Source: Dyadobacter alkalitolerans DSM 23607 (GTDB lineage Bacteria > Bacteroidota > Bacteroidia > Cytophagales > Spirosomataceae). Taken from it: DNA of 64,000 bases. This document shows, one piece after another, positions 9,609 to 19,156 of the stretch. Positions within the stretch are counted from its first letter, which is position 1; every line of letters starts with the position of its first letter. Under the pieces are notes generated by a model, which did not search any database, had not been told where the DNA came from, and was given only the letters and a program-made list of their open reading frames with translations. The position numbers and the translations under genes were made by a program. The DNA lies in the NCBI RefSeq assembly GCF_000428845.1, contig NZ_AUAS01000007.1:62001-126000 (forward strand). Reading direction: 5' to 3'.

Positions 9609-10526
9609 TTAACTCTTCTTTTTCTTGCCTTTCACAGCGGAAACAGCCTGCTTGGGCGCGGCGGATACTTTGGATTGGATTTGCTTGATTCCGTTTTCGA
9701 TTTGTCCTTTGTAGAAACTTGTAAAAGCGACATCACTCGCAGCAGTTCCTAATGTCAATGCTTTCTGTGCAACCGGCAATGCTTCTGCATTCTTACCTAA
9801 TTTGCTCAAAATCTGTGCTTTAAGCCATAGATTTGAGTAGGACTCTTTCAGGGCGATCGCCTTATCGGCCAGCGAAAGCGCCACTTGCAGATCCTTGCCT
9901 TTGGATAACAAGTAACCTGCTGTGCTTTGTAACGCCGCAACATCCTCCGGTTTTTCTGCAACTGCCTTATTGAGGCCAGCCATGGTGAGCGACTCCGTGT
10001 TTACAGCCAGGGGAACAGGCACATTAACGGACGACCAGGCAATGTTCAGGAAACCCGTGCTATCCGACGTAGGCTCGATGCTGATCTTGAAGTTTTCGGT
10101 AAATTCAGCCGACGTAGGAACGACCATGACTCTTGCCACGTCTTCGGCTTCTTTATAATCCTGCGTTCCGCCCTGGTTGAAGTTTTTATTCAGAATCACA
10201 GTCCAGGCAGCGCCGGATGGGATGGAGAACAATGCGTATTTCCCAGCGGGCACTTTTTTCCCTCCGAATGAAAAATCTGTTCCTGCTTCGAAGATGGTAG
10301 CCATGTTAGCGCCTGTGCGCCAGACCTGGTTATAGGGAGCCAATGCGGAGCTGTCGGCAAATACTTTTCTTCCTTTAAGGGCTGGACGCGAATATTTTAC
10401 AGTGAAATCGGTTACTCCGATGCTTTGCATTACCGTAGCGGCCGGGCTGGCCTGTGGCGTGCGTTGACCGATGGCTGTTGCAGCTAATAATGCGGCAAGG
10501 GAAACCGATAATAAATACTTTTTCAT
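9609..10526 (-). CDS. DUF2911 domain protein with TPR-like C-terminus
   Basis: The 305-residue protein starts with a signal peptide (about residues 1-20, ending TAIG). A DUF2911 domain follows at about 25-185, with the typical YSRPALKGRKVF, VWRTGANMATIF and GGKKVPAGKYALFSIP motifs. The region from about 195 to 285 looks like two or three TPR helices (SLADKAIALKESYSNLWLKA and following). A lysine-rich tail ends the protein. It is probably periplasmic. DUF2911 is common in Bacteroidota and has no known activity. The gene stands alone with its own terminator. Confidence 0.85.
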   Translation of the reverse strand: MKKYLLSVSLAALLAATAIGQRTPQASPAATVMQSIGVTDFTVKYSRPALKGRKVFADSSALAPYNQVWRTGANMATIFEAGTDFSFGGKKVPAGKYALFSIPSGAAWTVILNKNFNQGGTQDYKEAEDVARVMVVPTSAEFTENFKISIEPTSDSTGFLNIAWSSVNVPVPLAVNTESLTMAGLNKAVAEKPEDVAALQSTAGYLLSKGKDLQVALSLADKAIALKESYSNLWLKAQILSKLGKNAEALPVAQKALTLGTAASDVAFTSFYKGQIENGIKQIQSKVSAAPKQAVSAVKGKKKKS

Positions 10527-10601
10527 TTCTTAATAAGGTGGTTTATTTCTTGAAGTATTAAACTTGTGGTGAAATTAGAATGAAAAAATCACATAGCCTA
10601 C

Positions 10602-11138
10602 ATGAAGCGAAATAGTTTGCTTACCCTCCTTGATGCACATACGCCGGAAGATGGAATTGAAAAAGATATGTATCAGGACACGATCGCATTTGTGAAAATG
10701 CATCCGGATTGTTTCGAACGATCGCTGGAAATCGGGCATGTTACGGCTTCGGGACTTGTACTTTCTACGGACGAGCAATCGGTGTTGCTCATGCATCATC
10801 AGAAACTGGGACGGTGGTTACAGCCCGGCGGACATTGTGATGGCGACTCTGACACAGAACGGGTTGCGCGTAAAGAAGTCTGGGAAGAAACAGGGATCCA
10901 ACATTTGGATCTGTATAAAAGCGGAATTTTTGATGTCGATATTCATCTGATTCCCGAGCGAAAAGGCGTTCCTGCACATAACCATTATGACATCAGGTTT
11001 GCCTTTAAGGCTGCGCCCGGCCAGGAAATCGTTGTGAACGATGAATCGCTGGACGTGCAGTGGATCCCGTTGCAGGAGGTGCAAAAGCTGAACGATTCCG
11101 AATCCGTCGTGCGGATGATCCGGAAGATTACTGCTTGA
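10602..11138 (+). CDS. NUDIX hydrolase
   Basis: The 178-residue protein carries a NUDIX box at about residues 75-98 (GGHCDGDSDTERV followed by KEVWEETG). Compared with the GX5EX7REUXEEXGU consensus, the first glutamate is replaced by serine and the arginine by lysine, while the EExG core is kept. NUDIX enzymes cleave nucleoside diphosphates linked to another group; the substrate cannot be read here. The 3' end overlaps the convergent subtilase gene by 11 bases. Confidence 0.85.
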   Translation: MKRNSLLTLLDAHTPEDGIEKDMYQDTIAFVKMHPDCFERSLEIGHVTASGLVLSTDEQSVLLMHHQKLGRWLQPGGHCDGDSDTERVARKEVWEETGIQHLDLYKSGIFDVDIHLIPERKGVPAHNHYDIRFAFKAAPGQEIVVNDESLDVQWIPLQEVQKLNDSESVVRMIRKITA

Positions 11139-12792
11139 TGAATTTCAGTGCTTTTTCGTGATTATCCACACGTATCTTAATCAGATAAAGGCCTGCTGCC
11201 AATTGGTTTGCCGCAATGGGCTGTGTGCTGGTCAGTCTTGACTCTGAGACACTTAATGCCTTTCCATTTAATCCGTAAATACTAAGCGTAGCTTTTTTGC
11301 CGATCAAATGTGGCGGGATAGCAAGGCTTGCATTCTCCTGGACAGGGTTGGGTAACAGCACAATGGCTTTGAGCAGATCGTCCTCTGTACCAAGTGGCAT
11401 AAATTCGTCCTGAATAACCTGTTCGGCCTTAACCGTGCTTGGAACACCGTAGCCTAGCAAGTTGTCAGGCGCGCTGGCCTGATGTCCCGATTTTTTGATT
11501 ACATAAATAAGCTGCTGCGCGGTGAGATTAGGATAAGCCTGCCACAAAATAGTTGAAAAACCAGCGATCAAAGGCGACGAAAACGATGTTCCATTGCTGC
11601 TCGCCACATTTCCCGATGTATTACCGATCACCGAGCCGAGGCCCACGGCGGCAACATCTGGCTTTTGCTGGCCTACCGCATTTGGCCCAACTGAACTTAA
11701 TGCCGCATAAGCCCGCTCGTAATTGGTCGCGCCGACGGTAAGTACGGAATCCACATCCGCGGGAGCAGTGACGTAGTGCCACGGCTTATTCCCCTCGTTA
11801 CCGGCTGAACAGACCACCAGCATGCCCGTGCGGGTTGCATAGCGCGCGGCACGGCTTACAATCGTGGTTTTTCCATCCAGATCTTCGTAGGTGTAGTTGT
11901 ATTCTGGTTTATTAAATTCCGCGTCGAATTGGCGGTAACCCAAGGAGGAATTGATCACGTCCGCGCCCACACTGTCTGCGCGTTCAGCTGCCATTAACCA
12001 CGCAATTTCTTCATAAGGTGATTCCAGAAAGTCATTTTCTGTGCGATACAGGGCATAATTAGCTTTAAATGCAGCGCCTATCATAGTTCCAGGCTGATTC
12101 GCTGCCATGGTGGACATTACGTGCAAACCGTGCGATCCATCATTATAAACATTGCTTTCGCGACCCATGAAATCATAAGTGTCCGTGATCCTTTTTTCAT
12201 CGCGCAGCGCTTTCAAAAAGCCGACCTGATCGGCATTCAAAAAGCCATTGTCGAGGATCGCGATCAGCATATTTTCTCCGTGGAAACCCTTGGTATGCAA
12301 CTGGGGGACGTCCATTAATGCAAGCTGCGCATTCATATTTCCATAGTTGAGATCTTCCTCCGCTTCCAGTTTCCGGTTCAATGCGCTCACACGCTCTACA
12401 TCGGGGGATTGTCCGTTAATGTTGGCAACGGGCAGGTTGAATTCAATGCTTTTGTAAAATGCCAGCTTTTTAATGTTCGCCAGCTGAGCAGCATTGGCTT
12501 CTACCACTGCGCCATTGAACCAGCGGGAAGTGAAAATGACCGACGCGCCCAGCTGTTTTATTGCAGCTATGTAAGTTTGATTCACAGGAAAATCACGCGT
12601 GGTAACCGGGATATTCTGTCGGGTCCTTCTTTCGATAGACCGGGCCGACAGAAACTCTGCCGGTTTATCTGCGGAGAATGTGGTGTTGGTTTTATCCTTA
12701 AAAAGAACAAAATAACGTGGGTTGCTTTGCGCGAAACAGAGGTTCAGGCAAAGGAATGAAGCAATGAGTGTGGTTTGTATAGTTCTTATCAT
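11128..12792 (-). CDS. secreted S8 (subtilisin-like) protease with type IX sorting domain
   Basis: The 554-residue protein has a signal peptide (about 1-22, ending LCFAQ). A propeptide-like region precedes a subtilase domain with the catalytic triad: Asp in IAILDNGF, His in DGSHGLHVMST and Ser in SSNGTSFSSPL. The last 80 residues (from LPNPVQENASL to the end, with GLYLIKI) form a type A C-terminal sorting domain, so type IX secretion to the cell surface is expected. It is the third gene of a minus-strand run behind aroA and the glutamate synthase-like gene, 12 bases from the latter. Target proteins are unknown. Confidence 0.92.
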   Translation of the reverse strand: MIRTIQTTLIASFLCLNLCFAQSNPRYFVLFKDKTNTTFSADKPAEFLSARSIERRTRQNIPVTTRDFPVNQTYIAAIKQLGASVIFTSRWFNGAVVEANAAQLANIKKLAFYKSIEFNLPVANINGQSPDVERVSALNRKLEAEEDLNYGNMNAQLALMDVPQLHTKGFHGENMLIAILDNGFLNADQVGFLKALRDEKRITDTYDFMGRESNVYNDGSHGLHVMSTMAANQPGTMIGAAFKANYALYRTENDFLESPYEEIAWLMAAERADSVGADVINSSLGYRQFDAEFNKPEYNYTYEDLDGKTTIVSRAARYATRTGMLVVCSAGNEGNKPWHYVTAPADVDSVLTVGATNYERAYAALSSVGPNAVGQQKPDVAAVGLGSVIGNTSGNVASSNGTSFSSPLIAGFSTILWQAYPNLTAQQLIYVIKKSGHQASAPDNLLGYGVPSTVKAEQVIQDEFMPLGTEDDLLKAIVLLPNPVQENASLAIPPHLIGKKATLSIYGLNGKALSVSESRLTSTQPIAANQLAAGLYLIKIRVDNHEKALKFIKQ

Positions 12793-12804
12793 GTTCCTAA
12801 AAGG

Positions 12805-14397
12805 TTAAACCGTCTTTTCACCAGGAATCTTTCTGCCACCCAGATGCGGACAATCGAGGAGCTCACGAATGCCGGAATAGGGGACAATGGTTTTCAGATA
12901 ACCGTAATTGTCTGCCAAAGTAATTGTTTTATTGAGATCGCCCATTGAAATATCAATATCATTCATTCCAAACTGGCAAGGATGCTCATATCCCGTGGCG
13001 TGTGTGATTTCGATGATCTCCTTAGCCAGTGTGCTCATATAACTGTTGAAGCGCTCACTCTTTAATGTTGGATCAATGCCCGCTTCGAGCCATTTGTTAT
13101 TGGTAGCGATGCCGGTAGGGCAGCGGTTGGTATGACAGGTTTGCGCCTGAATGCAGCCAATCGACATCATTGCCTCGCGTGCCACATTAATGATGTCCGC
13201 ACCCATAGAAAAAGCCATCACTGCCTGAGCAGGAAGTCCCAGCTTGCCCGAAGCGATAAACGTAATCTTATCAGTAAGGTTTCTTTTTTGAAATATTTTA
13301 TAAACAGTGCTGAAAGCAAAAACCAATGGCAACGAAACGTGATCGGCAAAAGAAGGCGGTGCTGCACCCGTTCCGCCTTCACCGCCGTCAATGGTTATAA
13401 AGTCTGGGCCTTTGCCCGTTTCTGCCATAATATCTGCCAATTCTTCCCACATATCCGTTTTTCCGACAGCCGATTTCAGCCCGACCGGCAGGCCCGTCGC
13501 ATCAGCCATGGCCTCGATAAAATCCACCATTTCCTTCACATTCGAAAAAGCGCTGTGATAGGGTGGGGAAACCACGTCTTTACCGATGGGTACGCCGCGG
13601 ATCTCGGCAATCTCTGCCGTGATTTTACTCGCAGGCAGCACGCCGCCTTTTCCCGGTTTTGCACCTTGTGAAAGTTTAAGCTCGATCAACCGGACGAATG
13701 GGTTCAGCTGCGTCATTTTTACGAGCTTTTCCATGACAAAATTACCTTCATCATCCCGGACACCAAAGTAGGAAGTGCCCATATTGAAAACCACATCCGC
13801 CCCAAACTTGTGGTAAGGAGACAGACCGCCTTCGCCGGTGTTATGGTAATTGCCGAATTGATACGAACCTTTATTCAATGACTCAATGGCCCGCGAGGAA
13901 AGCGAACCAAAGCTCATTGCGCTTACATTCACAATGGAACGTGGCCGGTAAGGGCGTTTCCGGTTATGGGATTGACCGATTACTTTGGCCGAAGGAATGG
14001 TATAATGATGCGGATCATTGCCATTTTTGATGTGATGGCTATGCGTAGTATCCAGCCGAAAAGGAAGCATGGCTGGTTTAATGAGCACATATCCAGGCTC
14101 TTGCATATTCTGGTCTGTGCCAAAACCCTGGTAATTATTTTCTTTTTTGGAAGAAGCGTAAATCCACGAACGCTGACGCCGGTTGAAGGGCAACTCTTCG
14201 CGGTTGTTGGCCACAATATACTGCCGCAACTCAGGGCCGATCGTTTCCAGCATGTAACGGAAATGCCCTACCAATGGAAAATTATGCTGGATCGTGTGCT
14301 TTCGCTGCAAAATGTCCCTGACGGCAATGATAACGGGAATCAGGATCAGGTATGCCCATATTGGGACAGCAGCAAAGAACGACGCAACGTTTTCCAT
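12805..14397 (-). CDS. FMN-binding glutamate synthase family protein
   Basis: The 530-residue protein resembles the central and FMN-binding domains of the glutamate synthase large subunit. GAKPGKGGVLPASKIT lies near residue 246, TIDGGEGGTGAAPP near 337, and the iron-sulfur motif C-x5-C-x4-C reads CIQAQTCHTNRC near 418. The amidotransferase (glutaminase) domain is missing, as in the archaeal-type stand-alone family. One N-terminal hydrophobic segment (about 7-26) suggests membrane attachment. It lies 27 bases downstream of aroA. Whether it makes glutamate or acts on another substrate is unsettled. Confidence 0.85.
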   Translation of the reverse strand: MENVASFFAAVPIWAYLILIPVIIAVRDILQRKHTIQHNFPLVGHFRYMLETIGPELRQYIVANNREELPFNRRQRSWIYASSKKENNYQGFGTDQNMQEPGYVLIKPAMLPFRLDTTHSHHIKNGNDPHHYTIPSAKVIGQSHNRKRPYRPRSIVNVSAMSFGSLSSRAIESLNKGSYQFGNYHNTGEGGLSPYHKFGADVVFNMGTSYFGVRDDEGNFVMEKLVKMTQLNPFVRLIELKLSQGAKPGKGGVLPASKITAEIAEIRGVPIGKDVVSPPYHSAFSNVKEMVDFIEAMADATGLPVGLKSAVGKTDMWEELADIMAETGKGPDFITIDGGEGGTGAAPPSFADHVSLPLVFAFSTVYKIFQKRNLTDKITFIASGKLGLPAQAVMAFSMGADIINVAREAMMSIGCIQAQTCHTNRCPTGIATNNKWLEAGIDPTLKSERFNSYMSTLAKEIIEITHATGYEHPCQFGMNDIDISMGDLNKTITLADNYGYLKTIVPYSGIRELLDCPHLGGRKIPGEKTV

Positions 14398-14424
14398 GAA
14401 TTGGTGGGTTTAGTGAACGGAAGG

Positions 14425-15660
14425 TCAGACCTCTTCCCAGGTGGTTACCACCGCGAGGTCCTTCCAGTAACCAGGATACGATTTTACAACAACGCCTGGT
14501 TCTTCAATAATGATGGGCGAAACCATTCCGGCTGGCGCAAAAGCCATGGCCATGCGGTGGTCGTCATACGTATGGATGGATGGGGTTTCTGCGGACGCAA
14601 AACCCGGAATCCGGGCGACTTCGTAGAGGTGGTCTTTTTCTATTTCCTTCAATGTCGCGCCCAGCTTCTGCAATTCTTGCTGTAAGGCGAAAACACGGTC
14701 TGTTTCCTTTATTTTGAGGCTTTCGATGCCGGTAAGGGACAAAGTAATGCCTTTAACGGCGCAACAAACTGCGACGGTTTGAGCAAGATCCGGACAAGCT
14801 GTAAAATCCCAGCCTATTGATGCAGCAGGGGCGATTTTAGTTAACAGAACGCCTCTTTCCGTAAATGTACTTTCCACGCCCAAATGACGCATAATGTCGA
14901 CAATGGCACTATCGCCCTGCAAAGAATCTTTTTTCAGGCCCAGCAATTCCACTTCGGCATCATCAGCAAGCGCCACAATGCTATACCAGTAACTCGCACC
15001 CGACCAATCTGATTCGATGGCATAGGGATGCGGCTGATACTTGAAAGGGGGAATTATAATGGTGTTTGTGTGCCAGTCTGCATAATAGTTGATGCCGAAA
15101 TGAGCCATTTGATTCAATGTCATTTCAATATAAGGCTTCGAGCCAACTTCACCTTCGAGCTGTATTTTCAACCCACTGGGCAATCCCGGCGCTATCAACA
15201 GCAATGCTGAAATATACTGGCTGCTCACATCGCCGCGCATGTTAATTTCGTTCTGGCCGGAATAGGAGAAACCATTCAGTTTTAATGGCGGGTAACCTGT
15301 TTCTTTCTGATATTCAATGTCTGCACCTAAAATCCTTAACGCATCTACCAGAATGCCGATAGGCCTTTCACACATCCGCGGCGTGCCCGTCATGATTTTC
15401 GACTGACCCGTTACAGCAAAATAAGCGGTCAGGAAACGCATTGTCGTGCCTGCATCAATCACATCGGCCACAGCATCATTGGAATTGAGCAATCTGAGCA
15501 TGGTTTGCGAATCCCGTGCTTCCGAAACGTTGGTGAGCTCGCATTCAAAACCTGTTAAGGCATTAATGATCAAAGCACGGTTGCATTCGCTTTTGGATGC
15601 TGCAAGCCGGATTTCTGCGCGTATGGATTTCTGGGGTGGGTGGACTAGAATGGATTTCAC
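14425..15660 (-). CDS. aroA: 3-phosphoshikimate 1-carboxyvinyltransferase (EPSP synthase)
   Basis: The 411-residue enzyme joins shikimate-3-phosphate and phosphoenolpyruvate in the chorismate pathway. Family motifs are ASKSECNRALI near residue 22, DAGTTMRFL near 68, KIKETDR near 318 and YDDHRMAMAFAP near 359. It is slightly shorter than the E. coli enzyme (427). Glycine 96 of the E. coli enzyme falls in a loop that here reads AGTTMR rather than the usual NAGTAMR. It starts the transcript that continues into the glutamate synthase-like and subtilase genes. Confidence 0.95.
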   Translation of the reverse strand: MKSILVHPPQKSIRAEIRLAASKSECNRALIINALTGFECELTNVSEARDSQTMLRLLNSNDAVADVIDAGTTMRFLTAYFAVTGQSKIMTGTPRMCERPIGILVDALRILGADIEYQKETGYPPLKLNGFSYSGQNEINMRGDVSSQYISALLLIAPGLPSGLKIQLEGEVGSKPYIEMTLNQMAHFGINYYADWHTNTIIIPPFKYQPHPYAIESDWSGASYWYSIVALADDAEVELLGLKKDSLQGDSAIVDIMRHLGVESTFTERGVLLTKIAPAASIGWDFTACPDLAQTVAVCCAVKGITLSLTGIESLKIKETDRVFALQQELQKLGATLKEIEKDHLYEVARIPGFASAETPSIHTYDDHRMAMAFAPAGMVSPIIIEEPGVVVKSYPGYWKDLAVVTTWEEV

Positions 15661-15720
15661 TGTAAAGAATCAGATTAAGGACAAATCGAGGGCATCGGCC
15701 TTCGGGTAATTCGGTAAGTA

Positions 15721-16335
15721 TTAATATGTTTCCAGGACTTTCAGCTTATTCCTGCCGTTTATTTTAAGCGAGGAGAAAGTCAGTTTGTAGCAAACAAAAC
15801 CTGCGGCAATGAACGCGCCGCCTACAACAAGCGAGGATGCATCGGTTGTGAATCTTTTGTCATCAACGCCTTTGTTAAAAAAATCAGCACCCACATAAAG
15901 GAGGCCTGCAAGAGGCAGTAACGGTGCCAGCTGAGAAATGAACGGGATCCGTCGTGAAACCTTCATCAAACGAATATCTTTCAACAGGATTTCCTGGTAA
16001 TCCATCCTGCCAACTGCCTCATTGATAATGGCAATGCTAAACGAGGAATCGCTGACGCTGGCTATGGTTTCGTTGAAACGGATGGTTTCATTGTGCATCC
16101 GGAACTTGATGTTGTCGCCGGGAAAGAACCGGTATCTGTGAAACCCGCCGATTACGGGGGATGCATCCAAAACCAGATATTTTTGTCCGGGTGTTGCAAT
16201 AACCCGGCTTGTATTGCCTTGTTTGATAAAAAGTTCTTCGCTTGAAAGTGCTTTTCTGGCATCATAATGGTCTTGCGACCATGCATGAAGACTCCCTGTG
16301 AGTAGAAAAATTGCGATAACGAAAAGCTGTCTCAT
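15721..16335 (-). CDS. exported membrane-associated protein of unknown function
   Basis: I do not recognise this 204-residue protein. Starting at the ATG at 16335 it has a clear signal peptide (MRQLFVIAIFLLTGSLHAWSQ). The middle is a beta-rich region, and two hydrophobic segments follow at about 138-156 and 170-190 before a basic C-terminus. An upstream in-frame ATG at 16407 would place the signal peptide internally, so I reject it. It is 60 bases upstream of aroA on the same strand and may share its transcript. It is probably periplasmic and membrane-anchored. Confidence 0.6.
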   Translation of the reverse strand: MRQLFVIAIFLLTGSLHAWSQDHYDARKALSSEELFIKQGNTSRVIATPGQKYLVLDASPVIGGFHRYRFFPGDNIKFRMHNETIRFNETIASVSDSSFSIAIINEAVGRMDYQEILLKDIRLMKVSRRIPFISQLAPLLPLAGLLYVGADFFNKGVDDKRFTTDASSLVVGGAFIAAGFVCYKLTFSSLKINGRNKLKVLETY

Positions 16336-16561
16336 AGCGTTAAAAGAATGTTTCAAATATAGGGAATCATTCTCTGAAACGGGCAAAAGTGTTGCATTGT
16401 TGCGCACATTTTAAGCGTAAACTAATCTTCGCCAGCAGTTTAAAATGCATTAATCTGCCCGTCTTACAGCACAGCTGAACAGATTTCCATGAAATATTGG
16501 ACGATGCGAATTGAATTAGGATATTTGCGGACTTGAAAAGAAGTTCACTCATTTGACGTAT

Positions 16562-17641
16562 ATGTATCAGGCCAGTTATTTAAAACATTTCACGGAAGAA
16601 GTTTTTCTTGCCATCGGATGCTCGCCGGAAGAGGCGAAACTGGCTTCAACGGTTTTGGTAAAAGCCGATTTGCGTGGTGTTGACTCCCACGGCATTGCAC
16701 GTTTGGCGGGTTATGTGCGACTGTACGATCACGGAAGGCTTAACCCGGCGCCGGATGTAAAAGTGGTATATGAAACGCCAAGCACAGCCGTTGTGGACGG
16801 CGACAGAGGTTTAGGTCTCGTTGTGGCACCGAAAGCAATGGAAATTGCCATGGAAAAGGCCGAAAAAGTGGGTTCAGGCTGGGTTTCTGTTCGGAATTCA
16901 AACCACTTTGGCATTGCCGGATATCATGCGATGCTGGCTTTGGAAAAAGATATGATCGGCTGGACGATGACCAATGCTGCGCCGTTGGTAACGCCTACTT
17001 TTTCCTTGGATAAATTATTGGGGACTAATCCCATAGCCGTTGCTGTGCCGGCTTTGACAGAACCTGCATTTGTTGCAGATTTTGCTTCGACAGCCGTCGC
17101 TTACGGAAAATTTGAAATATTACAGCGCAAAGGCTTGCCTGCTCCATTAGGTTGGGCACAGGATGCGGAAGGAAATGCTACAACGGATTCCAATGCCGTG
17201 AAAAGTGGGGGCGGCTTGCTTCCGCTGGGCTCCGACCGTGAGCATGGAAGTCATAAAGGTTACGGACTGGGTGCCATCGTCGATATATTTTCGGGTGTGC
17301 TTTCGGGTGCTAACTTCGGCCCCTGGGTTCCGCCATTTGCAACTGCCGGATTCATGACGGCGCAGCAGGGTGTTGGCTTGGGAACGGGACATTTCCTCGG
17401 TGCCATGCGCGTGGATGGTTTCCGTCCTGCGGAGGAATTTAAGCAGGATATGGACAAATGGATTAAAGCATTTCGCGGCGCACGGGCTGCGGACGGACAA
17501 AAAGTGCTTATTCCCGGTGACCCTGAGCGTGAAAGTGAAGCCGAACGCAGCGTGAATGGCATTCATTTACTCGAACCCGTCGTTTTGTCATTACAGGAGT
17601 TGGCCAAAAGATTTGGCATACCCTTTGAAATCAATTTATAA
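16562..17641 (+). CDS. Ldh family NAD(P)-dependent oxidoreductase (malate/lactate dehydrogenase type)
   Basis: The protein of about 359 residues matches the Ldh/YlbC/ComC family, which has its own NAD-binding fold unrelated to classical malate dehydrogenase. Visible motifs are DLRGVDSHGIARL near residue 38, the catalytic SNHFGIAGYHA near 118, GTNPIAVAVPA near 156 and GSHKGYGLGAIVDI near 226. Substrates in the family include malate, lactate, ureidoglycolate and other 2-hydroxyacids. I prefer the ATG at 16562; an in-frame TTG at 16553 is also possible. No neighbour points to a particular pathway. Confidence 0.88.
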   Translation: MYQASYLKHFTEEVFLAIGCSPEEAKLASTVLVKADLRGVDSHGIARLAGYVRLYDHGRLNPAPDVKVVYETPSTAVVDGDRGLGLVVAPKAMEIAMEKAEKVGSGWVSVRNSNHFGIAGYHAMLALEKDMIGWTMTNAAPLVTPTFSLDKLLGTNPIAVAVPALTEPAFVADFASTAVAYGKFEILQRKGLPAPLGWAQDAEGNATTDSNAVKSGGGLLPLGSDREHGSHKGYGLGAIVDIFSGVLSGANFGPWVPPFATAGFMTAQQGVGLGTGHFLGAMRVDGFRPAEEFKQDMDKWIKAFRGARAADGQKVLIPGDPERESEAERSVNGIHLLEPVVLSLQELAKRFGIPFEINL

Positions 17642-17654
17642 CATTAAACACAAA

Positions 17655-17687
17655 AGCCGACGGCCGCTTGCCGGAAGCCGATAGCCG
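17655..17687. repeat. short GCCGA-rich imperfect repeat
   Basis: Between the dehydrogenase and mltG, the tract from 17655 to 17687 is built from repeated GCCG cores (AGCCGACGG, CTTGCCGGA, AGCCGATAGCCG). It is short and imperfect, can fold on itself, and lies just before the mltG start at 17696. A function is not evident. Confidence 0.45.
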
Positions 17688-17695
17688 TATCACTT

Positions 17696-18733
17696 ATGTC
17701 GCGTAATTTCAAAGTAGGGTTGTTTGTAACAATTGCCATTCTGACTACAACATTCACGTTTTATTTCTGGCAGATATTCAAAACGCCAAACCTGCAAGCG
17801 GATAAAGAGACAAGCTTTGCATTGCTTATTCCTGAAAACGGGACTTATAAAGGCGTGCTTGATTCGCTGAATAAGCATGACGTTATTAATGACCACATTT
17901 CATTTCAGTTTCTGGCAAAGCTTCTGAACTATCCTGACAAGGTAAAGCCGGGAAGATATGTTATTAAGCCGAAGTCAAGTAACTATACGGTGGTTAAAAA
18001 GCTCGCGGCGGGAAACCAGGATGCCGTGAAGCTGACTTTCAACAATATCAGGCTGAAAGAAGATCTTATCAAAAGAATTGGCAGTCGGTTTGAGTTTGGA
18101 GAAGAGGGTTTCAGAAAAGCATTGAACGATCCGGCAGTTTGCAATAAATACGGGCTGGATACACTGACGATCGTTTCCATGTTTTTACCAAACACTTATG
18201 AAATATACTGGACAACCGGCACGGAGAAATTCCTGGACAGGATGCACAGTGAGTATAAAAAGTATTGGAATGAGGAAAGAACTGCAAAAGCAAAAGCCAT
18301 CGGACTGACGCCCGCGCAAGTTTCCATTCTGGCTTCGATTGTGGAAGAAGAACAGGCGCGGAAAGTAGACGAGCGGGCCAAAGTGGCAGGGCTTTACATG
18401 AACCGCCTGAACGCGCAGATGCCTTTGCAAGCGGATCCAACCATTAAATTTGCTCTACAGGACTTTGCTATCAAGCGGATTTTGAATGGTCAGCTTTCGA
18501 TTAAATCTCCTTACAATACATATGTCAATGTAGGCTTGCCTCCCGGCCCGATCCGCGTTGCAGACCTTAATTCCCTGAATGCTGTGCTGAACTACGAAAA
18601 GCACGATTATGTATATATGTGTGCAAAGGCGGACCTTTCAGGTTACCATGCCTTCGCCACCAATTATTCGGACCACCTGAACAACGCAAGAATGTACCAG
18701 ACTGAGTTGAACCGACTCAAAATCATGAAATAA
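17696..18733 (+). CDS. mltG: endolytic murein transglycosylase
   Basis: This 345-residue protein has one N-terminal membrane helix (about residues 7-25) and a YceG/MltG domain facing the periplasm. The catalytic glutamate lies in ILASIVEEEQARKVDE near residue 215, followed by AGLYMNRL and LQADPTIKFAL, the hallmark of the family. MltG cuts nascent glycan strands and so sets peptidoglycan strand length. Its stop codon shares one base with the start of the thioesterase gene (TAATG), a sign of translational coupling. Confidence 0.93.
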   Translation: MSRNFKVGLFVTIAILTTTFTFYFWQIFKTPNLQADKETSFALLIPENGTYKGVLDSLNKHDVINDHISFQFLAKLLNYPDKVKPGRYVIKPKSSNYTVVKKLAAGNQDAVKLTFNNIRLKEDLIKRIGSRFEFGEEGFRKALNDPAVCNKYGLDTLTIVSMFLPNTYEIYWTTGTEKFLDRMHSEYKKYWNEERTAKAKAIGLTPAQVSILASIVEEEQARKVDERAKVAGLYMNRLNAQMPLQADPTIKFALQDFAIKRILNGQLSIKSPYNTYVNVGLPPGPIRVADLNSLNAVLNYEKHDYVYMCAKADLSGYHAFATNYSDHLNNARMYQTELNRLKIMK

Positions 18734-19146
18734 TGTTCATTTACGAAGTTAAGGGCGTTCGGGTCCGGTATGCGGATACGGATCAGATGGGATATGTGTA
18801 TTATGGAAATTATGCGCGCTATTACGAAATAGGAAGAGTGGAGGCCTTGCGGAGCCTGGATTTTCATTACAAGGTGATGGAAGACGAAGGAGTTATGATG
18901 CCGGTTTACGAAAACCACTCGCGCTACATTAAACCTGCCCGCTATGATGATGAGCTTAGTATCCGCGTTATTTTGCAGGAAATGCCGGGGATAAGGGTTG
19001 TTTTTCATTATGAGATCCGTAACCAGCTGAATGTGCTGCTTAATACAGGAGAAACGACACTGGTTTTTCAGCGACGCGACAATGGAAAACTTTGCGTGGC
19101 CCCGGAAAAGCTCCTGAATAAGCTGAAACCGTATTTTGAAATCTAA
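18733..19146 (+). CDS. acyl-CoA thioesterase, hotdog fold (YbgC-like)
   Basis: The 137-residue protein is a single hotdog domain of the 4-hydroxybenzoyl-CoA thioesterase type. The motif RYADTDQMGYVYYGNYARYY near residue 11 contains the catalytic aspartate of the YbgC branch. The enzyme hydrolyses acyl-CoA esters in the cytoplasm; chain-length preference is unknown. It overlaps mltG by one base and is followed by the BrkB gene 10 bases later, making a three-gene transcript. Confidence 0.88.
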   Translation: MFIYEVKGVRVRYADTDQMGYVYYGNYARYYEIGRVEALRSLDFHYKVMEDEGVMMPVYENHSRYIKPARYDDELSIRVILQEMPGIRVVFHYEIRNQLNVLLNTGETTLVFQRRDNGKLCVAPEKLLNKLKPYFEI

Positions 19147-19156
19147 ATAACCGCCT

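Noticed and set aside
13132..14685. Two long open frames antisense to the glutamate synthase-like and aroA genes
   Set aside because: Both lie fully opposite well-recognised genes and show no family motifs.
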